Virus record (IMG/VR): IMGVR_UViG_3300043427_003220
Location: 98,748-162,747 of that record
DNA from: a virus
Reading direction: 5' to 3' (one strand)
DNA length: 64,000 nt
Position 1 is the stretch's first letter; each line of letters starts with the position of its first letter. The notes under the pieces were generated by a model. That model made no database searches and was not told the origin of the DNA. It was given only the letters and a program-made list of their open reading frames with translations. Below, piece after piece: positions 34,895 to 43,759 of the stretch. Made by a program: the position numbers and the translations under genes.

Positions 34895-36508
34895 TTATCT
34901 TGTCTCCGTAATAAGAGACTTTAATTTACGCAACTCATCCATCTTTTGCAAATCTGCAGTCAAACTAAAGCAAGCGGTTGTACTACACATCGCAGCAAGC
35001 TCACAAGCATTGCGCAATACGCTCATGCAAGTTTCCGCCGCGTCGCAAACTTGTAAGTCCTTGTAGTGTCCTACCTTAACAGAGCCGTCTTCCTGTACAG
35101 CGTAAGTCTCGTTCTCTTTACGGGGCGGGACTTTGGCGCCAAGATTCTCGAACACTTTATCGGTGACAGCAGATAGGGCTTGAACAAGGTTTTCAGGCAA
35201 TCCACAAGCCAATGCGGCCTGTTGGTACATGACGCCACACCCAGGTACAATGCCACCTCTTCTTGCCGCCTGAGCCGCTTTAATAGCATCATCGACTCGG
35301 TCAGCTCGCTCTTGTACTGCAGCAGCATGGCCAGCGCCAACGACGATAGTAACTAGCCCCTCAGTCAACTCAGCATTACGGGCAGCGATTACGTCCTTAT
35401 CAAAAGCAGAACGAGCAGCTTCCATAGCGTTGATATTTTGTTGAGCACGCTTGGGGATAAAGTGATTCTTGTTGCGACCATGTAGAACTGTCTTATAAGG
35501 GTGAACAACTACATGATTGCAAGTACCCAAGTTTTCTACCTTAGCACGACCATAAGAAGCACCGTCAAAGATTTCAGCGTTAGTGATAGCAGCGATGTCC
35601 ATGAGAATTTGCATGCCGCTATTGAATTCGGCAGTCTGGCGTACCTTGGAAACAAAAATACTAACTTTGCCAGCATACTTACGATTTACAGGGATCAACT
35701 CATTACAGACGCTTTCGGCCACGTCGTAAGCAAAAACTAAAAGAGTAAATCTGTTATTTGTCTTGATGCCCAAATCAGTTACAGCCGCGTTGAGCTGCTC
35801 TAGTGAATGAATCTCGCCGTTATACAGAAAAATATAGGGTTTTTCCATTTGAAAAGGAAGATTTTCGCCTACCTTGTCCGAACAACTCATAGCCAAGGTG
35901 GGATGATGATTGTAGCCACGGCCGGCATTGTACCCATCTTGTAGTTCAACTTTATAGCGCTCTTTAGCTGCTACATTCTTTTCAACGAGAATAGTGCCAT
36001 GAACGCTGGTCTTATTAAGAGCTTCCATAACGGAATTAACAATTTCCATATCGCCATTTGATGACGTTTTAGCTACCATGGCGACCGCTTCTGGGTCTTT
36101 AACTGCATTTTCTCGAATGTAGTCGATACAATCCTCAATGTGATGTTCAACCTGACGAGCATAAGCTTGCGGAGCGGCTGCATTTTTTTCTTTGATTGCT
36201 TTAGCCAAAGCCGCGCTAAGGACAAGAGTTGAAGTTGTGCCGTCCCCAGACTCCAAAACAGAATGATTAGCGGCCTGTTTAGCAAAGTAATGCACCGCGT
36301 GTTTGATTGGGTCTGTAAACTGCATCCAGCTGATGGTGGTTACCCCGTCTTTGGTGACGGTTGGTTGCATCTCACCCATTTGATTTGGCTTGTCAAATAT
36401 AACCGGTAAACCCGCTGGCCCTAAAGTTGACCCGACAGCCTCTGCGATTTCCTGCAAAGCATCTACCGCCATATCGCGGGCTTGTTTACCTACGACTAAT
36501 TGTTTCAT
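34895..36508 (-). CDS. groEL: GroEL-type chaperonin
   Basis: 537 residues, close to bacterial GroEL (about 548). ATP-site blocks are conserved: STLGPAG, VTKDGVTT, SGDGTTST and DRVDDAIKAAQAARRGG with GIVPGCG (GroEL has GGG). The apical region is divergent and the Gly/Met C-terminal tail is missing. Jumbo-phage chaperonins of this kind fold phage proteins, some without a GroES partner, and none is seen here. The start overlaps the upstream stop. Confidence 0.93.
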   Translation of the reverse strand: MKQLVVGKQARDMAVDALQEIAEAVGSTLGPAGLPVIFDKPNQMGEMQPTVTKDGVTTISWMQFTDPIKHAVHYFAKQAANHSVLESGDGTTSTLVLSAALAKAIKEKNAAAPQAYARQVEHHIEDCIDYIRENAVKDPEAVAMVAKTSSNGDMEIVNSVMEALNKTSVHGTILVEKNVAAKERYKVELQDGYNAGRGYNHHPTLAMSCSDKVGENLPFQMEKPYIFLYNGEIHSLEQLNAAVTDLGIKTNNRFTLLVFAYDVAESVCNELIPVNRKYAGKVSIFVSKVRQTAEFNSGMQILMDIAAITNAEIFDGASYGRAKVENLGTCNHVVVHPYKTVLHGRNKNHFIPKRAQQNINAMEAARSAFDKDVIAARNAELTEGLVTIVVGAGHAAAVQERADRVDDAIKAAQAARRGGIVPGCGVMYQQAALACGLPENLVQALSAVTDKVFENLGAKVPPRKENETYAVQEDGSVKVGHYKDLQVCDAAETCMSVLRNACELAAMCSTTACFSLTADLQKMDELRKLKSLITETR

Positions 36509-37218
36509 GATAAGCTCTCCACTTTGTTAATTTTTTTATCTTCTTTATTGGAAATTTTTTCGTACGCAGTTAGAGCATCGTACGCATCAACGTCCGATGT
36601 TGTAACCAAATGCAAACGAATCTTCCATTCACTGGAAAATTGTAAAAGGTTTTCGTCCCATGGCAATGTCCAAACAATTCTTTTGTGCTGCAAGGGAGTT
36701 GCCAAAGTCATCAGGAGCAGTCCTAGTTCCCATGCAAACTTAGGAAAAATTGTCCTATCTCCTTTTTCTTTTAGTTTGTCGTCAGAAACGGAATAGACTC
36801 CCAAATCCCAATGATTACTCGCATTAAGTCCATTCATATCATTTCTAAACCAATTTGTATTTTCTACAACTGGCTGACTTCCTTTATAAAACAAAAAGCC
36901 AGACTCTCCCAAGTGGGTAAAGCTACCTGCACGCTTGGAAGATTTCTGGTAAGTAATGTGAACTTCGTCCATGTAATCCAAGTGTTTAATTTTTGTAACA
37001 TTTCCCAATGCCTTTAAATATTCGCCTTTTGAATGCCTAACCAAAACCAAGCACACATGGCGGTCAGTAGGTACGTTGTAAATTGCTTTAAAAAGTTTTT
37101 CTGACTCGCTTGGACTTTCCGGCACATTAACAACCGATACATCGCTTGCCGGAATAATTAAATCACTTTTAGTTTTACTTGCTTCAATTGTCAACAATCC
37201 ATCTACACTTCTTAACAT
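36505..37218 (-). CDS. hypothetical protein, about 237 aa
   Basis: I prefer the ATG at 37218 since AAGGA sits seven bases upstream at the SSB stop; an ATG at 37239 is possible. The middle has WELGLLLMTLATPLQHKRIVW, which faintly recalls the C-terminal half of some DNA methyltransferases, but no catalytic DPPY-type motif exists. It is therefore either unrelated or inactive. It lies between SSB and GroEL. Confidence 0.6.
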   Translation of the reverse strand: MLRSVDGLLTIEASKTKSDLIIPASDVSVVNVPESPSESEKLFKAIYNVPTDRHVCLVLVRHSKGEYLKALGNVTKIKHLDYMDEVHITYQKSSKRAGSFTHLGESGFLFYKGSQPVVENTNWFRNDMNGLNASNHWDLGVYSVSDDKLKEKGDRTIFPKFAWELGLLLMTLATPLQHKRIVWTLPWDENLLQFSSEWKIRLHLVTTSDVDAYDALTAYEKISNKEDKKINKVESLS

Positions 37219-37222
37219 AAAA

Positions 37223-37555
37223 TCATCCTTGACTTTCATACTTTCCTGATTTTTGAGGCAAGAAGCAAAATACTTCTTTTGCGTCTACTTCAAAAGATAG
37301 TTTTGCGTCTCCGTTGGCATCTTCCCATTTATCAATAATCAAATCACCATGCACCAAAGCAACGTGGTCTGGCTTGATATAGCCTTCAACAATAGCGACC
37401 AAGCTGCCTTTAACGGTGACTTTGTGCCATTGAATTGCTTTGTATTTATTAATAACGCCGACTTTGAATATTAGAATTTTGCCGTTTGGATATGATTTAG
37501 TTTCGATATCTTTTCCGATTTTGCCGACTAATTCAACTTTGCAGAACGAACTCAT
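37223..37555 (-). CDS. single-stranded DNA-binding protein, SSB-like OB fold
   Basis: 110 residues with the SSB pattern: VELVGKIGKDIETK, FKVGVINK, WHKVTVKGSLVAIVEGYIKPD and a closing LSFEVDAKEVFCF strand. It lacks the acidic C-terminal tip of bacterial SSB, so it may not recruit host partners. It is the first gene of the leftward early block and faces the initiator gene. The AAGGAG before the ATG is strong. Confidence 0.75.
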   Translation of the reverse strand: MSSFCKVELVGKIGKDIETKSYPNGKILIFKVGVINKYKAIQWHKVTVKGSLVAIVEGYIKPDHVALVHGDLIIDKWEDANGDAKLSFEVDAKEVFCFLPQKSGKYESQG

Positions 37556-37637
37556 AACTCTCTCCTTGTTTAAAACGACTTAATCAATGAATAAGTAGTT
37601 TGACTTTCAAAATCAAATTAGATTAACTTAAAAAAAT

Positions 37638-37665
37638 TAAAGTTTTCTAAACCGAAGTCCGAAAA
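37638..37665 (+). promoter_or_regulatory. possible sigma28-like promoter of the initiator gene
   Basis: TAAAGTTT, 12 bases, TCCGAAAA resembles the five FliA-type promoters but has one extra spacer base and two -10 mismatches. A sigma70 alternative is TTGACT (37600-37605) with TTAACT 17 bases on. The 129-bp divergent region 37556-37684 must hold promoters for both directions. Confidence 0.35.
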
Positions 37666-37684
37666 GAGAAAAGCGGAGGTTTTT

Positions 37685-39133
37685 ATGTCAACGCGCTTAA
37701 AAAGTTCAGATATCTTGATTAATACTCTTTCGCACGATGGGTATTGGATGGTTAACAAGAAGATTGCCAGCCTACTTGGCAATGATGGAGCCATCATACT
37801 GTCTGACTTGGTTTCAAAGTACAAATACTTCAAAACTAAAAAAATGTTAGAAAATGATGGTTTTTACAATTTTTCTGAAAACTTAGAGAAAGACTGTAAC
37901 GTCTCTCGTTATATTAGGAGAGAGATTTTTCAAAAATTACAAGACGTTGGGTTTTTGAAAATAGAGAAGCAGGGCTTCCCTCCAAGAAATTACTACTATA
38001 TTCAACATGATAGCATTTTGGAGTTTTTGCACTCCGAAGACGAACACGCTGAAAGTATTGAAGAATTAGAGAATTCCCATAGAGGTCAAAATTTACCTCT
38101 CCATAGGGGTGAAAATTTACCTCTCCATAGAGGTCAAAATTTACCTCTCCATAGGGGTGAAAATTTACCTCTCCATAGAGGTCAAAATTTACCCCAACAA
38201 GTATATAGTAATAAGAATAAAGAAATAACAATAAAGGAACAAGAACAAAGCACGCCGCCTGCGGCGGCACCCTCCCCCTCTTCTGTTTTGGTAGTTTTAG
38301 GACAAAACGAATTAAAAGAGTTTGCTCGAAGAGCAAAAAATGTCTTAATGCGTAAACTTCCAAAAGTTGCGGCCAACAATAGCCATAAGGTTGAAGACCA
38401 AGTCGTAGCGTTTACGGAAGTTATCTTTGGGGATTTGCCTTATGAATGGTGGAAGTACGAAAATGGCAAAAGAAAGTCAGTCCCCGGTAAGGTTCCTCCC
38501 GTTGCGTATCCTTGGGACTTTGACACTGCTGAAAAATTTGACACACTGGTGGACTTAGCTAGCGAATGGCTCAAAAAACCTAAAGTCTTCTTCGAGAAGA
38601 CCGAATGGACTCAGGAATCCTACTCAAATGTCATTACGGAAAACCTAAGAGAGTGTTTGTTTAATAATGATAGTTACTTACCCCCTCACGAACAAGCGGA
38701 AAAAAATCGCAAAGCTAAGCAAGAAATAATTGAGGATAAACAAAAGTCTCAAGAAATCACCCAAGCTATTGAAAAAATGCAAAAGATAGAGCAGGCAAAA
38801 AAGGAGGGTTTATTCGATACGACCAAATGGGCTGTTACGCCAGAAGAGCTTGTCGATGCCCATAAAGCAGGCATGGCATTTTTTGTCATGAAAAAGACTG
38901 CACCCTGCGTAGAAAGTTATGTTTATGATTTTATTGAAGATTTAGTTGACATTGGTAAGGCTGAGATGCCAGACTCTTTCAGACATCCTGAGTGGGTAGA
39001 GGGATTTATGGTTGCAATTACGGACGCGGTTGACTCTAGAACAGACTGGACGTGGAAGAATCCTGAGTGTAAAACAGCTATGGAGGCTGTTCATGCTCTT
39101 GTGAGAAAATACACTGCAGATGCAGAAGGATAA
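37685..39133 (+). CDS. replication-initiator-like protein with winged-helix N-terminus and internal iterons
   Basis: 482 residues, with GGAGG before the ATG. The N-terminal about 115 residues look like a winged helix (IASLLGNDGAIILSDLV; SRYIRREIFQKLQDVGFLKIEK). Residues about 132-170 are five HRGxNLPL repeats coded by 24-bp iterons. A Pro-rich linker, a helical middle and a C-terminal domain follow. This layout (DNA-binding N-terminus, origin inside the gene, C-terminal partner domain) parallels lambda O. The helical region near 330-370 is charged. Initiator function is inferred from architecture. Confidence 0.7.
   Translation: MSTRLKSSDILINTLSHDGYWMVNKKIASLLGNDGAIILSDLVSKYKYFKTKKMLENDGFYNFSENLEKDCNVSRYIRREIFQKLQDVGFLKIEKQGFPPRNYYYIQHDSILEFLHSEDEHAESIEELENSHRGQNLPLHRGENLPLHRGQNLPLHRGENLPLHRGQNLPQQVYSNKNKEITIKEQEQSTPPAAAPSPSSVLVVLGQNELKEFARRAKNVLMRKLPKVAANNSHKVEDQVVAFTEVIFGDLPYEWWKYENGKRKSVPGKVPPVAYPWDFDTAEKFDTLVDLASEWLKKPKVFFEKTEWTQESYSNVITENLRECLFNNDSYLPPHEQAEKNRKAKQEIIEDKQKSQEITQAIEKMQKIEQAKKEGLFDTTKWAVTPEELVDAHKAGMAFFVMKKTAPCVESYVYDFIEDLVDIGKAEMPDSFRHPEWVEGFMVAITDAVDSRTDWTWKNPECKTAMEAVHALVRKYTADAEG
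38077..38193 (+). repeat. five 24-bp iterons, putative replication origin
   Basis: Units start at 38077, 38101, 38125, 38149 and 38173 (the last is 21 bp). Each contains a dyad AGAGGT-N8-ACCTCT or the variant AGGGGT-N8-ACCTCT. Two versions alternate A-B-A-B-A, giving a 48-bp higher-order unit. Iterons with dyad symmetry inside an initiator gene are the hallmark of lambdoid origins. Confidence 0.75.
38194..38240 (+). other. A-rich stretch beside the iterons, possible unwinding element
   Basis: About 47 bases directly after the iterons are strongly purine- and A-rich on the + strand (A, T and few G/C). In lambda, an AT-rich region next to the iterons is where the helix opens. The stretch also encodes part of the linker of the initiator-like protein. 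Confidence 0.45.
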
Positions 39134-39136
39134 GAA

Positions 39137-39970
39137 ATGACAATTAATGACCGCAATAGTCGCAAAGGTTTGATTGGACTAGGGCCTATTCCTAAAAAGG
39201 CTCCCGTTGCGGCGTTTAATATAGACCAAATTCATGACTTATTGCGCACTAAAGGTTTTTTAGCATTTCATTGCCGGCATGCGCTTAATCCTAAGCGCAA
39301 TACCTTAAACGCAGGCATGGATTTGTCTGAAAAGGGAGCGGAGCGCCCGTTCATTTTTTACGATATCCGACCCATTCTCATGGTTGGGCAGGATTTTTCT
39401 GTTCGAGACACTTTGACGGCTATGGGATTATACGGCACCGGAACTTCAATGTTTAGCGTTGCTGGAGAGTATCTCGATGGTTCACAAGAACGTGTTTTTA
39501 TTAGAATTAATGATGTTATTATTTTAAATCCAACAATGACGGAGCTTTTTGAGCAAAACTTTGAGTATAAAGGCGAAAAGGAAACATCGCTAATGTATCG
39601 CGCTCGCGCCGTCGATTATATGCTTACTGCTCGCGGAACTCGTTTGAACGAAGGCTTGGACTTTCATATTACGACCGAAGGTAAGATTCAGTGGGTTGAG
39701 AGTACGGACAAACCCAAAGTTGGCGAGATTGTCTCAATTGTGTATTACTATCAGCCAATCTTTATTGTTCGAGCTTTGCCGCACAACATCAGGCTTCTGC
39801 CGTCAAATAATCTTGGTAGCGGCAATATGCCACGCGACATTAAATATGCTCCACAGCTCGTATTATGCGACTATTCTACAGTGCGAGACGGGCCGGAAAA
39901 CTCAATAGATTTTTTTAATTTGCCAGAGTTACAAAATTGGGAACAATTTTTAATTAAGCCATCGAAATGA
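39137..39970 (+). CDS. putative virion structural protein, 277 aa
   Basis: AAGGA precedes the ATG. The protein is beta-rich with no membrane segment; blocks such as RPILMVGQDFSVRDTLTAMGL and GEIVSIVYYYQPIFIVRALPH look like a structural fold. It starts a run of four closely packed genes (39137-42554) of similar style that I take to be head-tail or tail components. A specific role cannot be assigned. Confidence 0.55.
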   Translation: MTINDRNSRKGLIGLGPIPKKAPVAAFNIDQIHDLLRTKGFLAFHCRHALNPKRNTLNAGMDLSEKGAERPFIFYDIRPILMVGQDFSVRDTLTAMGLYGTGTSMFSVAGEYLDGSQERVFIRINDVIILNPTMTELFEQNFEYKGEKETSLMYRARAVDYMLTARGTRLNEGLDFHITTEGKIQWVESTDKPKVGEIVSIVYYYQPIFIVRALPHNIRLLPSNNLGSGNMPRDIKYAPQLVLCDYSTVRDGPENSIDFFNLPELQNWEQFLIKPSK

Positions 39971-39981
39971 AAGGAGAAATT

Positions 39982-40797
39982 ATGAAAGACGCAGAGGCAA
40001 CGCCACTTATGCAAGAAGAACCAAAAGAGAACGCAGTCAAGGACACAAAAAAGCTTGTAGAAGCCTTTTCCGCTGTATTTCGTCATCAGAACGGCGAAGA
40101 CCCAACTCAAGAAGACATTACAAAATTCTTGGCTGGTCAGGCAGAAAAGGAAGAGCAGCCAGAAGTACAAGACCATAGCCCCGCTGTTTTGAAATATAAA
40201 GTTATTTCAGGCAAGTCAAACAAACCCCTTTACTTCTGCGATGGCGATAAATGGTTTGACTGCGACGCTGAACAGTGGATAGATAAGGCACCTTCAGTTG
40301 CCTCAGAGCTTAATGAGCGTCCTATTACAACCGCTGACTTGTACTATGCAATCATGCACGGACTTGTTGATGACGCTGCATATCAGCAACTTAACGAAAG
40401 AAAGCTAGTTCCCCAAGAGTCACAAAAACTCTATGAAAAACTACAAAAATTACACCAAACAGTAGAAGATTTAAAGATGAGTCAAGAGCAGCTAGAAAAA
40501 GCTATGCCAGATGAAGAGTATGAGCCTTATGAAGTCGACGATGGTATGAAGTCAGCTATTCAAGATTCTTTCAATGAAGATGATATGGGTTTTTCTCATT
40601 TCCCCACCGAAGAAATTGGCACAGACGTTGTTGCTGAAATTATGCGGTTGGCTATGGAAGAAGGTTTGGCTCCTGAACTAGAAGCAGCTATTCGCCGTAT
40701 TGTACGCGAAGAACTGCAGGCTATGCAACAGCCACAAGCTGCTCCTGCTTCAGAATTGCAACCGCTTAGTCCAGAGCAAGTTGACGAACTAGGATAA
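39982..40797 (+). CDS. acidic hypothetical protein, 271 aa
   Basis: The ATG at 39982 has AAAGGAG upstream. The protein is acidic with a folded centre (KPLYFCDGDKWFDCDAEQWIDK), a coiled-coil segment (KLYEKLQKLHQTVEDLKMSQEQLEK) and a Gln/Pro/Glu-rich tail. It may be an assembly or scaffold-type protein. It lies between two structural-looking genes. Confidence 0.55.
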   Translation: MKDAEATPLMQEEPKENAVKDTKKLVEAFSAVFRHQNGEDPTQEDITKFLAGQAEKEEQPEVQDHSPAVLKYKVISGKSNKPLYFCDGDKWFDCDAEQWIDKAPSVASELNERPITTADLYYAIMHGLVDDAAYQQLNERKLVPQESQKLYEKLQKLHQTVEDLKMSQEQLEKAMPDEEYEPYEVDDGMKSAIQDSFNEDDMGFSHFPTEEIGTDVVAEIMRLAMEEGLAPELEAAIRRIVREELQAMQQPQAAPASELQPLSPEQVDELG

Positions 40798-40800
40798 CAA

Positions 40801-41565
40801 ATGCCATCTAACTTAGGCGACATTGTCGAGTATTTTGAAGCTTATGTCAACGCGCTGGAAGATGCCGTTGACAAGGCTATTACAGCTACTCCTTTGTTGA
40901 TTCGCCAAGAGTTTGCTACTCAGGCCAGAAAGAACTTAAAGACTTCTATGGAAGAATACATGGCTTCCTTAGATATTAAGTTAATAGATACCGTTGTGGT
41001 TGTTGATTTAGATAAAGCAAGTTGGCTGGCAAATGCAGTTGAAAATGGCGCCGATTCATGGGATATGAAAACAACGCACCTTAATGGCCCTAACGTCAAG
41101 TATTCAAAAAATGGATTTAAGTATATTCGCGTTCCTTTGCCGGCCTACAAAGACAAAGGTTCAACGGCAGGTACTGACAAAGCGCAAGTATTGCAAGAAA
41201 AGATTAAGTCAGCCCTCAAAGACCCCGCGTTCAGCGCACCGCGCATGAGCAAAACCCGCGACGGCTCACTTATGGTTGTAGAAAGATTGTTGACAGCAGA
41301 CCCTGCGCTCAAAGGCATGATTCGCACCTCTTCATTTGGTTCGCCGGATGACTTGGCCGCTGGAAAACGACCAAGAAACGTCCAGTATACTTTGTTCAGA
41401 ACAATGTCTAATAATCCGACTTCGTTGTCTCAGTGGATACACCCAGGCATCAAACCAAGAAAACTATTCCCAAAGGTACAGGGATGGGCAGAAAGTACAT
41501 TGACCGATTTGTTGGTTGATATTATTAAAACTGAAATGGAAGATTTTTTGCGAGGTAATAGATAA
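40801..41565 (+). CDS. putative head-tail/tail-completion protein, 254 aa
   Basis: AGGA precedes the ATG. The stretch SQWIHPGIKPRKLFPKVQGW followed by a helix to the end resembles small phage neck or tail-completion proteins that carry a HPG(I/R)K motif before a C-terminal helix. The stop overlaps the next start (TAATG). Assignment is tentative. Confidence 0.5.
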   Translation: MPSNLGDIVEYFEAYVNALEDAVDKAITATPLLIRQEFATQARKNLKTSMEEYMASLDIKLIDTVVVVDLDKASWLANAVENGADSWDMKTTHLNGPNVKYSKNGFKYIRVPLPAYKDKGSTAGTDKAQVLQEKIKSALKDPAFSAPRMSKTRDGSLMVVERLLTADPALKGMIRTSSFGSPDDLAAGKRPRNVQYTLFRTMSNNPTSLSQWIHPGIKPRKLFPKVQGWAESTLTDLLVDIIKTEMEDFLRGNR

Positions 41566-42554
41566 TGGCAATGTATCTCGCCGATTTGGCAGTCATGGCA
41601 ACAATTCAATCTGGTCTTCAACACTTGAAGGAAAACCCAGACGAATTGGAATATATTTTGTCAAATTATGTTGACTTGTGCATGATTAACAAGATGACGG
41701 GCGGCTATAAATACGTCCGTATGCTTATGGATGTAATGTTGGAAAAAACTGGTCAACAAATCATAGTTGATGAGTATTACACACAAAATACACAATCTAA
41801 CTACGCCGTTTATGTTATTTCTTCGGGCGGCGAGTCTAATAAGTTTTTTTCCGATTACGGTCAAGAAGAACAACAACAAATTGAACCAAAAGTATATTTA
41901 ATTGCCGACGCAATTAAAAACAAAGGAAAAAATAAACTAGTATTTTTAAAAAATACTGGAATTTTAGATGCAGTTTCTATTGGCATGAAAGCAGTTATTT
42001 CTACCCCTACGGGCAATTTCGAGGCTTTTGTAAAAGAAATTTTTCCAGATAAAAAAAGCTTACCAGATGCTCCAACAGCGGAAGGATTTAATAATTCTGA
42101 TTCAGTTACAGTAATTCTTGACAAAGACATTCCTATTTTTGAAGGTAAGCCTTCTTTAAAGGGATGGTCTTTTAAATCTAGACACAGTATTAGAACTGCA
42201 ATTATTAACGCATCCGGCGATTCTGTTAATATTGGCGTACTTTTAAAGACAACCGGCGATATTCAACTTCATAAATTGTTTACCTTGGTTATGCGTTATA
42301 TTTTAAAAAAAGGTCGCATGACTCTAGAGTCTCAAGGATTGCAAGTTGCAACTATCACTCAATCTCCCCCTTCCGAGGAAGGCGGAACTCAAGACGTTGC
42401 TTTTACAACAACTTTTAGTATTAAGGCAACGGCATTTGATTTTTGGATTGACAAAAAGGTATCATTACCAGATAAGATATGTTTGCACGTTGACGGAGTT
42501 TCTCAGGACGGCTCCTCAATTGTTCCCATTTATCCAGTAAAAGAGGAGAAATAG
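41565..42554 (+). CDS. putative virion structural protein, 329 aa
   Basis: The ATG overlaps the previous stop region, with GAGG nine bases upstream. An N-terminal helical part is followed by a long beta-rich section and a region with KGRMTLESQGLQVATITQS. No membrane segment or enzyme motif is visible. It probably forms part of the neck or tail with the three genes before it. Confidence 0.5.
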   Translation: MAMYLADLAVMATIQSGLQHLKENPDELEYILSNYVDLCMINKMTGGYKYVRMLMDVMLEKTGQQIIVDEYYTQNTQSNYAVYVISSGGESNKFFSDYGQEEQQQIEPKVYLIADAIKNKGKNKLVFLKNTGILDAVSIGMKAVISTPTGNFEAFVKEIFPDKKSLPDAPTAEGFNNSDSVTVILDKDIPIFEGKPSLKGWSFKSRHSIRTAIINASGDSVNIGVLLKTTGDIQLHKLFTLVMRYILKKGRMTLESQGLQVATITQSPPSEEGGTQDVAFTTTFSIKATAFDFWIDKKVSLPDKICLHVDGVSQDGSSIVPIYPVKEEK

Positions 42555-42556
42555 TT

Positions 42557-43129
42557 GTGTCGAAAAAGAAAAAATTCTCATCACGTGTAACCGAATCTGT
42601 AGACCCAATGAGCGCATTCATTGATGAGTCCGAAGAACTTGCTGAGCCAGAAAAGGAACTGTTTGAAACTTTAAAAGACTCTCTCACAGAAGCAATTGAG
42701 TTTGAAAAGGGAAATACAGAACTTGCAGAAACTGCTCATAAAACTAAATCAGAAGCAGAAAAGCCCGCAGCGCCCCAACCTACTGAAGAACTAAAACCAT
42801 CAGTGGCACCTGCGACAGAATCAGATGTATTGGCCGTGCTTCATGGTACAGAGATGAGCCCAAAAGCTAGCATTTTGGAAAAGAATGCACTTCCTGTTCA
42901 GCTTTTGAACAAAGAAGCCGAAAAGGAAAAGGTGGTTGTAATTGAAGCTCCAAATGTAGGTAAATTGTATGATTTACTCGAAGTGGCTCGTCAGCATGCG
43001 TCCGGCTATCAAGGAACATGGGACGCTTCAATTAAAGCTTATGCAAGACATATGGGATTTCCATCTATGGCTTCATTGGAAGATTGTAAAACTTTTTTAG
43101 TTAAATGGGGAGCTAAACTAAAGGATTAA
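42557..43129 (+). CDS. hypothetical acidic protein, 190 aa
   Basis: GTG start with GAGG upstream. The first 120 residues are disordered and rich in Glu, Ala and Pro; a compact C-terminal domain (about 130-190) follows with YDLLEVARQHASGYQGTWDA. It could be an assembly adaptor. It is the last gene before the nucleotide-metabolism group. Confidence 0.55.
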   Translation: MSKKKKFSSRVTESVDPMSAFIDESEELAEPEKELFETLKDSLTEAIEFEKGNTELAETAHKTKSEAEKPAAPQPTEELKPSVAPATESDVLAVLHGTEMSPKASILEKNALPVQLLNKEAEKEKVVVIEAPNVGKLYDLLEVARQHASGYQGTWDASIKAYARHMGFPSMASLEDCKTFLVKWGAKLKD

Positions 43130-43152
43130 TTATTTTTTATGGGGGAATTTTT

Positions 43153-43701
43153 ATGAAAATTGCTTTTGGTTACAAGGCTCGCTCAGGAAAAGACACATCA
43201 GCGGAATATCTTCAAGGGCAGTATGGAGGGCAAATCTTTAAGTTTGCTCAACCAATTTATGAGATTATGAAATCCATTCATGAAATAGCTTGTATTGACA
43301 CATTTAAGGATACTAAGTTATTAACTTGGGTTGGAACAGATTGGGGCCGTTCTATAAATGAAAATATTTGGGTAGACCACTGTTTAAATAGAATTTATCA
43401 AGCAGAAAGACAAGGTTGTTATCTTTCCAATGAGGCTTTTGTAAATAATTTTTATGTAACAGACGTAAGATTCCCAAACGAAGCCGAAGCTTTAAAAGCA
43501 AATGGTTTTTTTCTAGTTAAAGTGGACAGAAAAACTCGCCCGCAAGAAGAAAGAGCCTCTCACGTGTCAGAAAATGCACTGAACGATTACAAAGGTTGGG
43601 ATTTTGTTATTGATAATAATGGAACAATAGAAGACCTTTATGAACAACTTCAAGTAATAGTGCAAGTTATTAAAATTTCAGAAAAATATAATATAAAATA
43701 A
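43153..43701 (+). CDS. deoxynucleoside monophosphate kinase
   Basis: 182 residues. The P-loop is KARSGKDT near the N-terminus, followed by the family blocks YVTDVRFPNEAEALKANG and SHVSENAL, as in T4 gp1-type dNMP kinases. It phosphorylates dNMPs to dNDPs for DNA synthesis. GGGGG lies upstream of the ATG. It starts a dNTP supply set with ribonucleotide reductase and dCMP deaminase. Confidence 0.82.
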   Translation: MKIAFGYKARSGKDTSAEYLQGQYGGQIFKFAQPIYEIMKSIHEIACIDTFKDTKLLTWVGTDWGRSINENIWVDHCLNRIYQAERQGCYLSNEAFVNNFYVTDVRFPNEAEALKANGFFLVKVDRKTRPQEERASHVSENALNDYKGWDFVIDNNGTIEDLYEQLQVIVQVIKISEKYNIK

Positions 43702-43703
43702 CT

Positions 43704-43748
43704 CTTGGCTGATTGGTTAAAATACGATAGTTTCTAACGGCAGCCAAG
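43704..43748 (+). other. mRNA hairpin that overlaps the nrdB ribosome site
   Basis: An 8-bp perfect inverted repeat CTTGGCTG (43704-43711) and CAGCCAAG (43741-43748) encloses a 29-base loop. The right arm covers the first bases of the AAGGAG ribosome site for nrdB at 43760. There is no T-run, so it is not a terminator. It may limit translation of the reductase subunit. Confidence 0.45.
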
Positions 43749-43759
43749 GAGTGTGCAAC

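Noticed and set aside
36505-37218. DNA methyltransferase for the gene between SSB and GroEL
   Set aside because: Only a weak resemblance to the C-terminal part; no SAM-binding or catalytic DPPY/NPPY motif is present.
37556-37684. A tRNA or small RNA in the divergent gap, and tRNAs in other gaps
   Set aside because: No cloverleaf-like arms or T-loop (GTTCRA) pattern were found in any intergenic gap; all gaps are under 300 bases and are explained by promoters and terminators.
38077-38193. CRISPR array for the five 24-bp repeats
   Set aside because: The repeats are directly adjacent without spacers, in-frame in a gene, and no cas genes are near.
38580-38612. CTAAAGT-N15-CGAATGGA as a sigma28 promoter
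   Set aside because: The -10 part is poor and it lies in the middle of the initiator gene with no downstream start.
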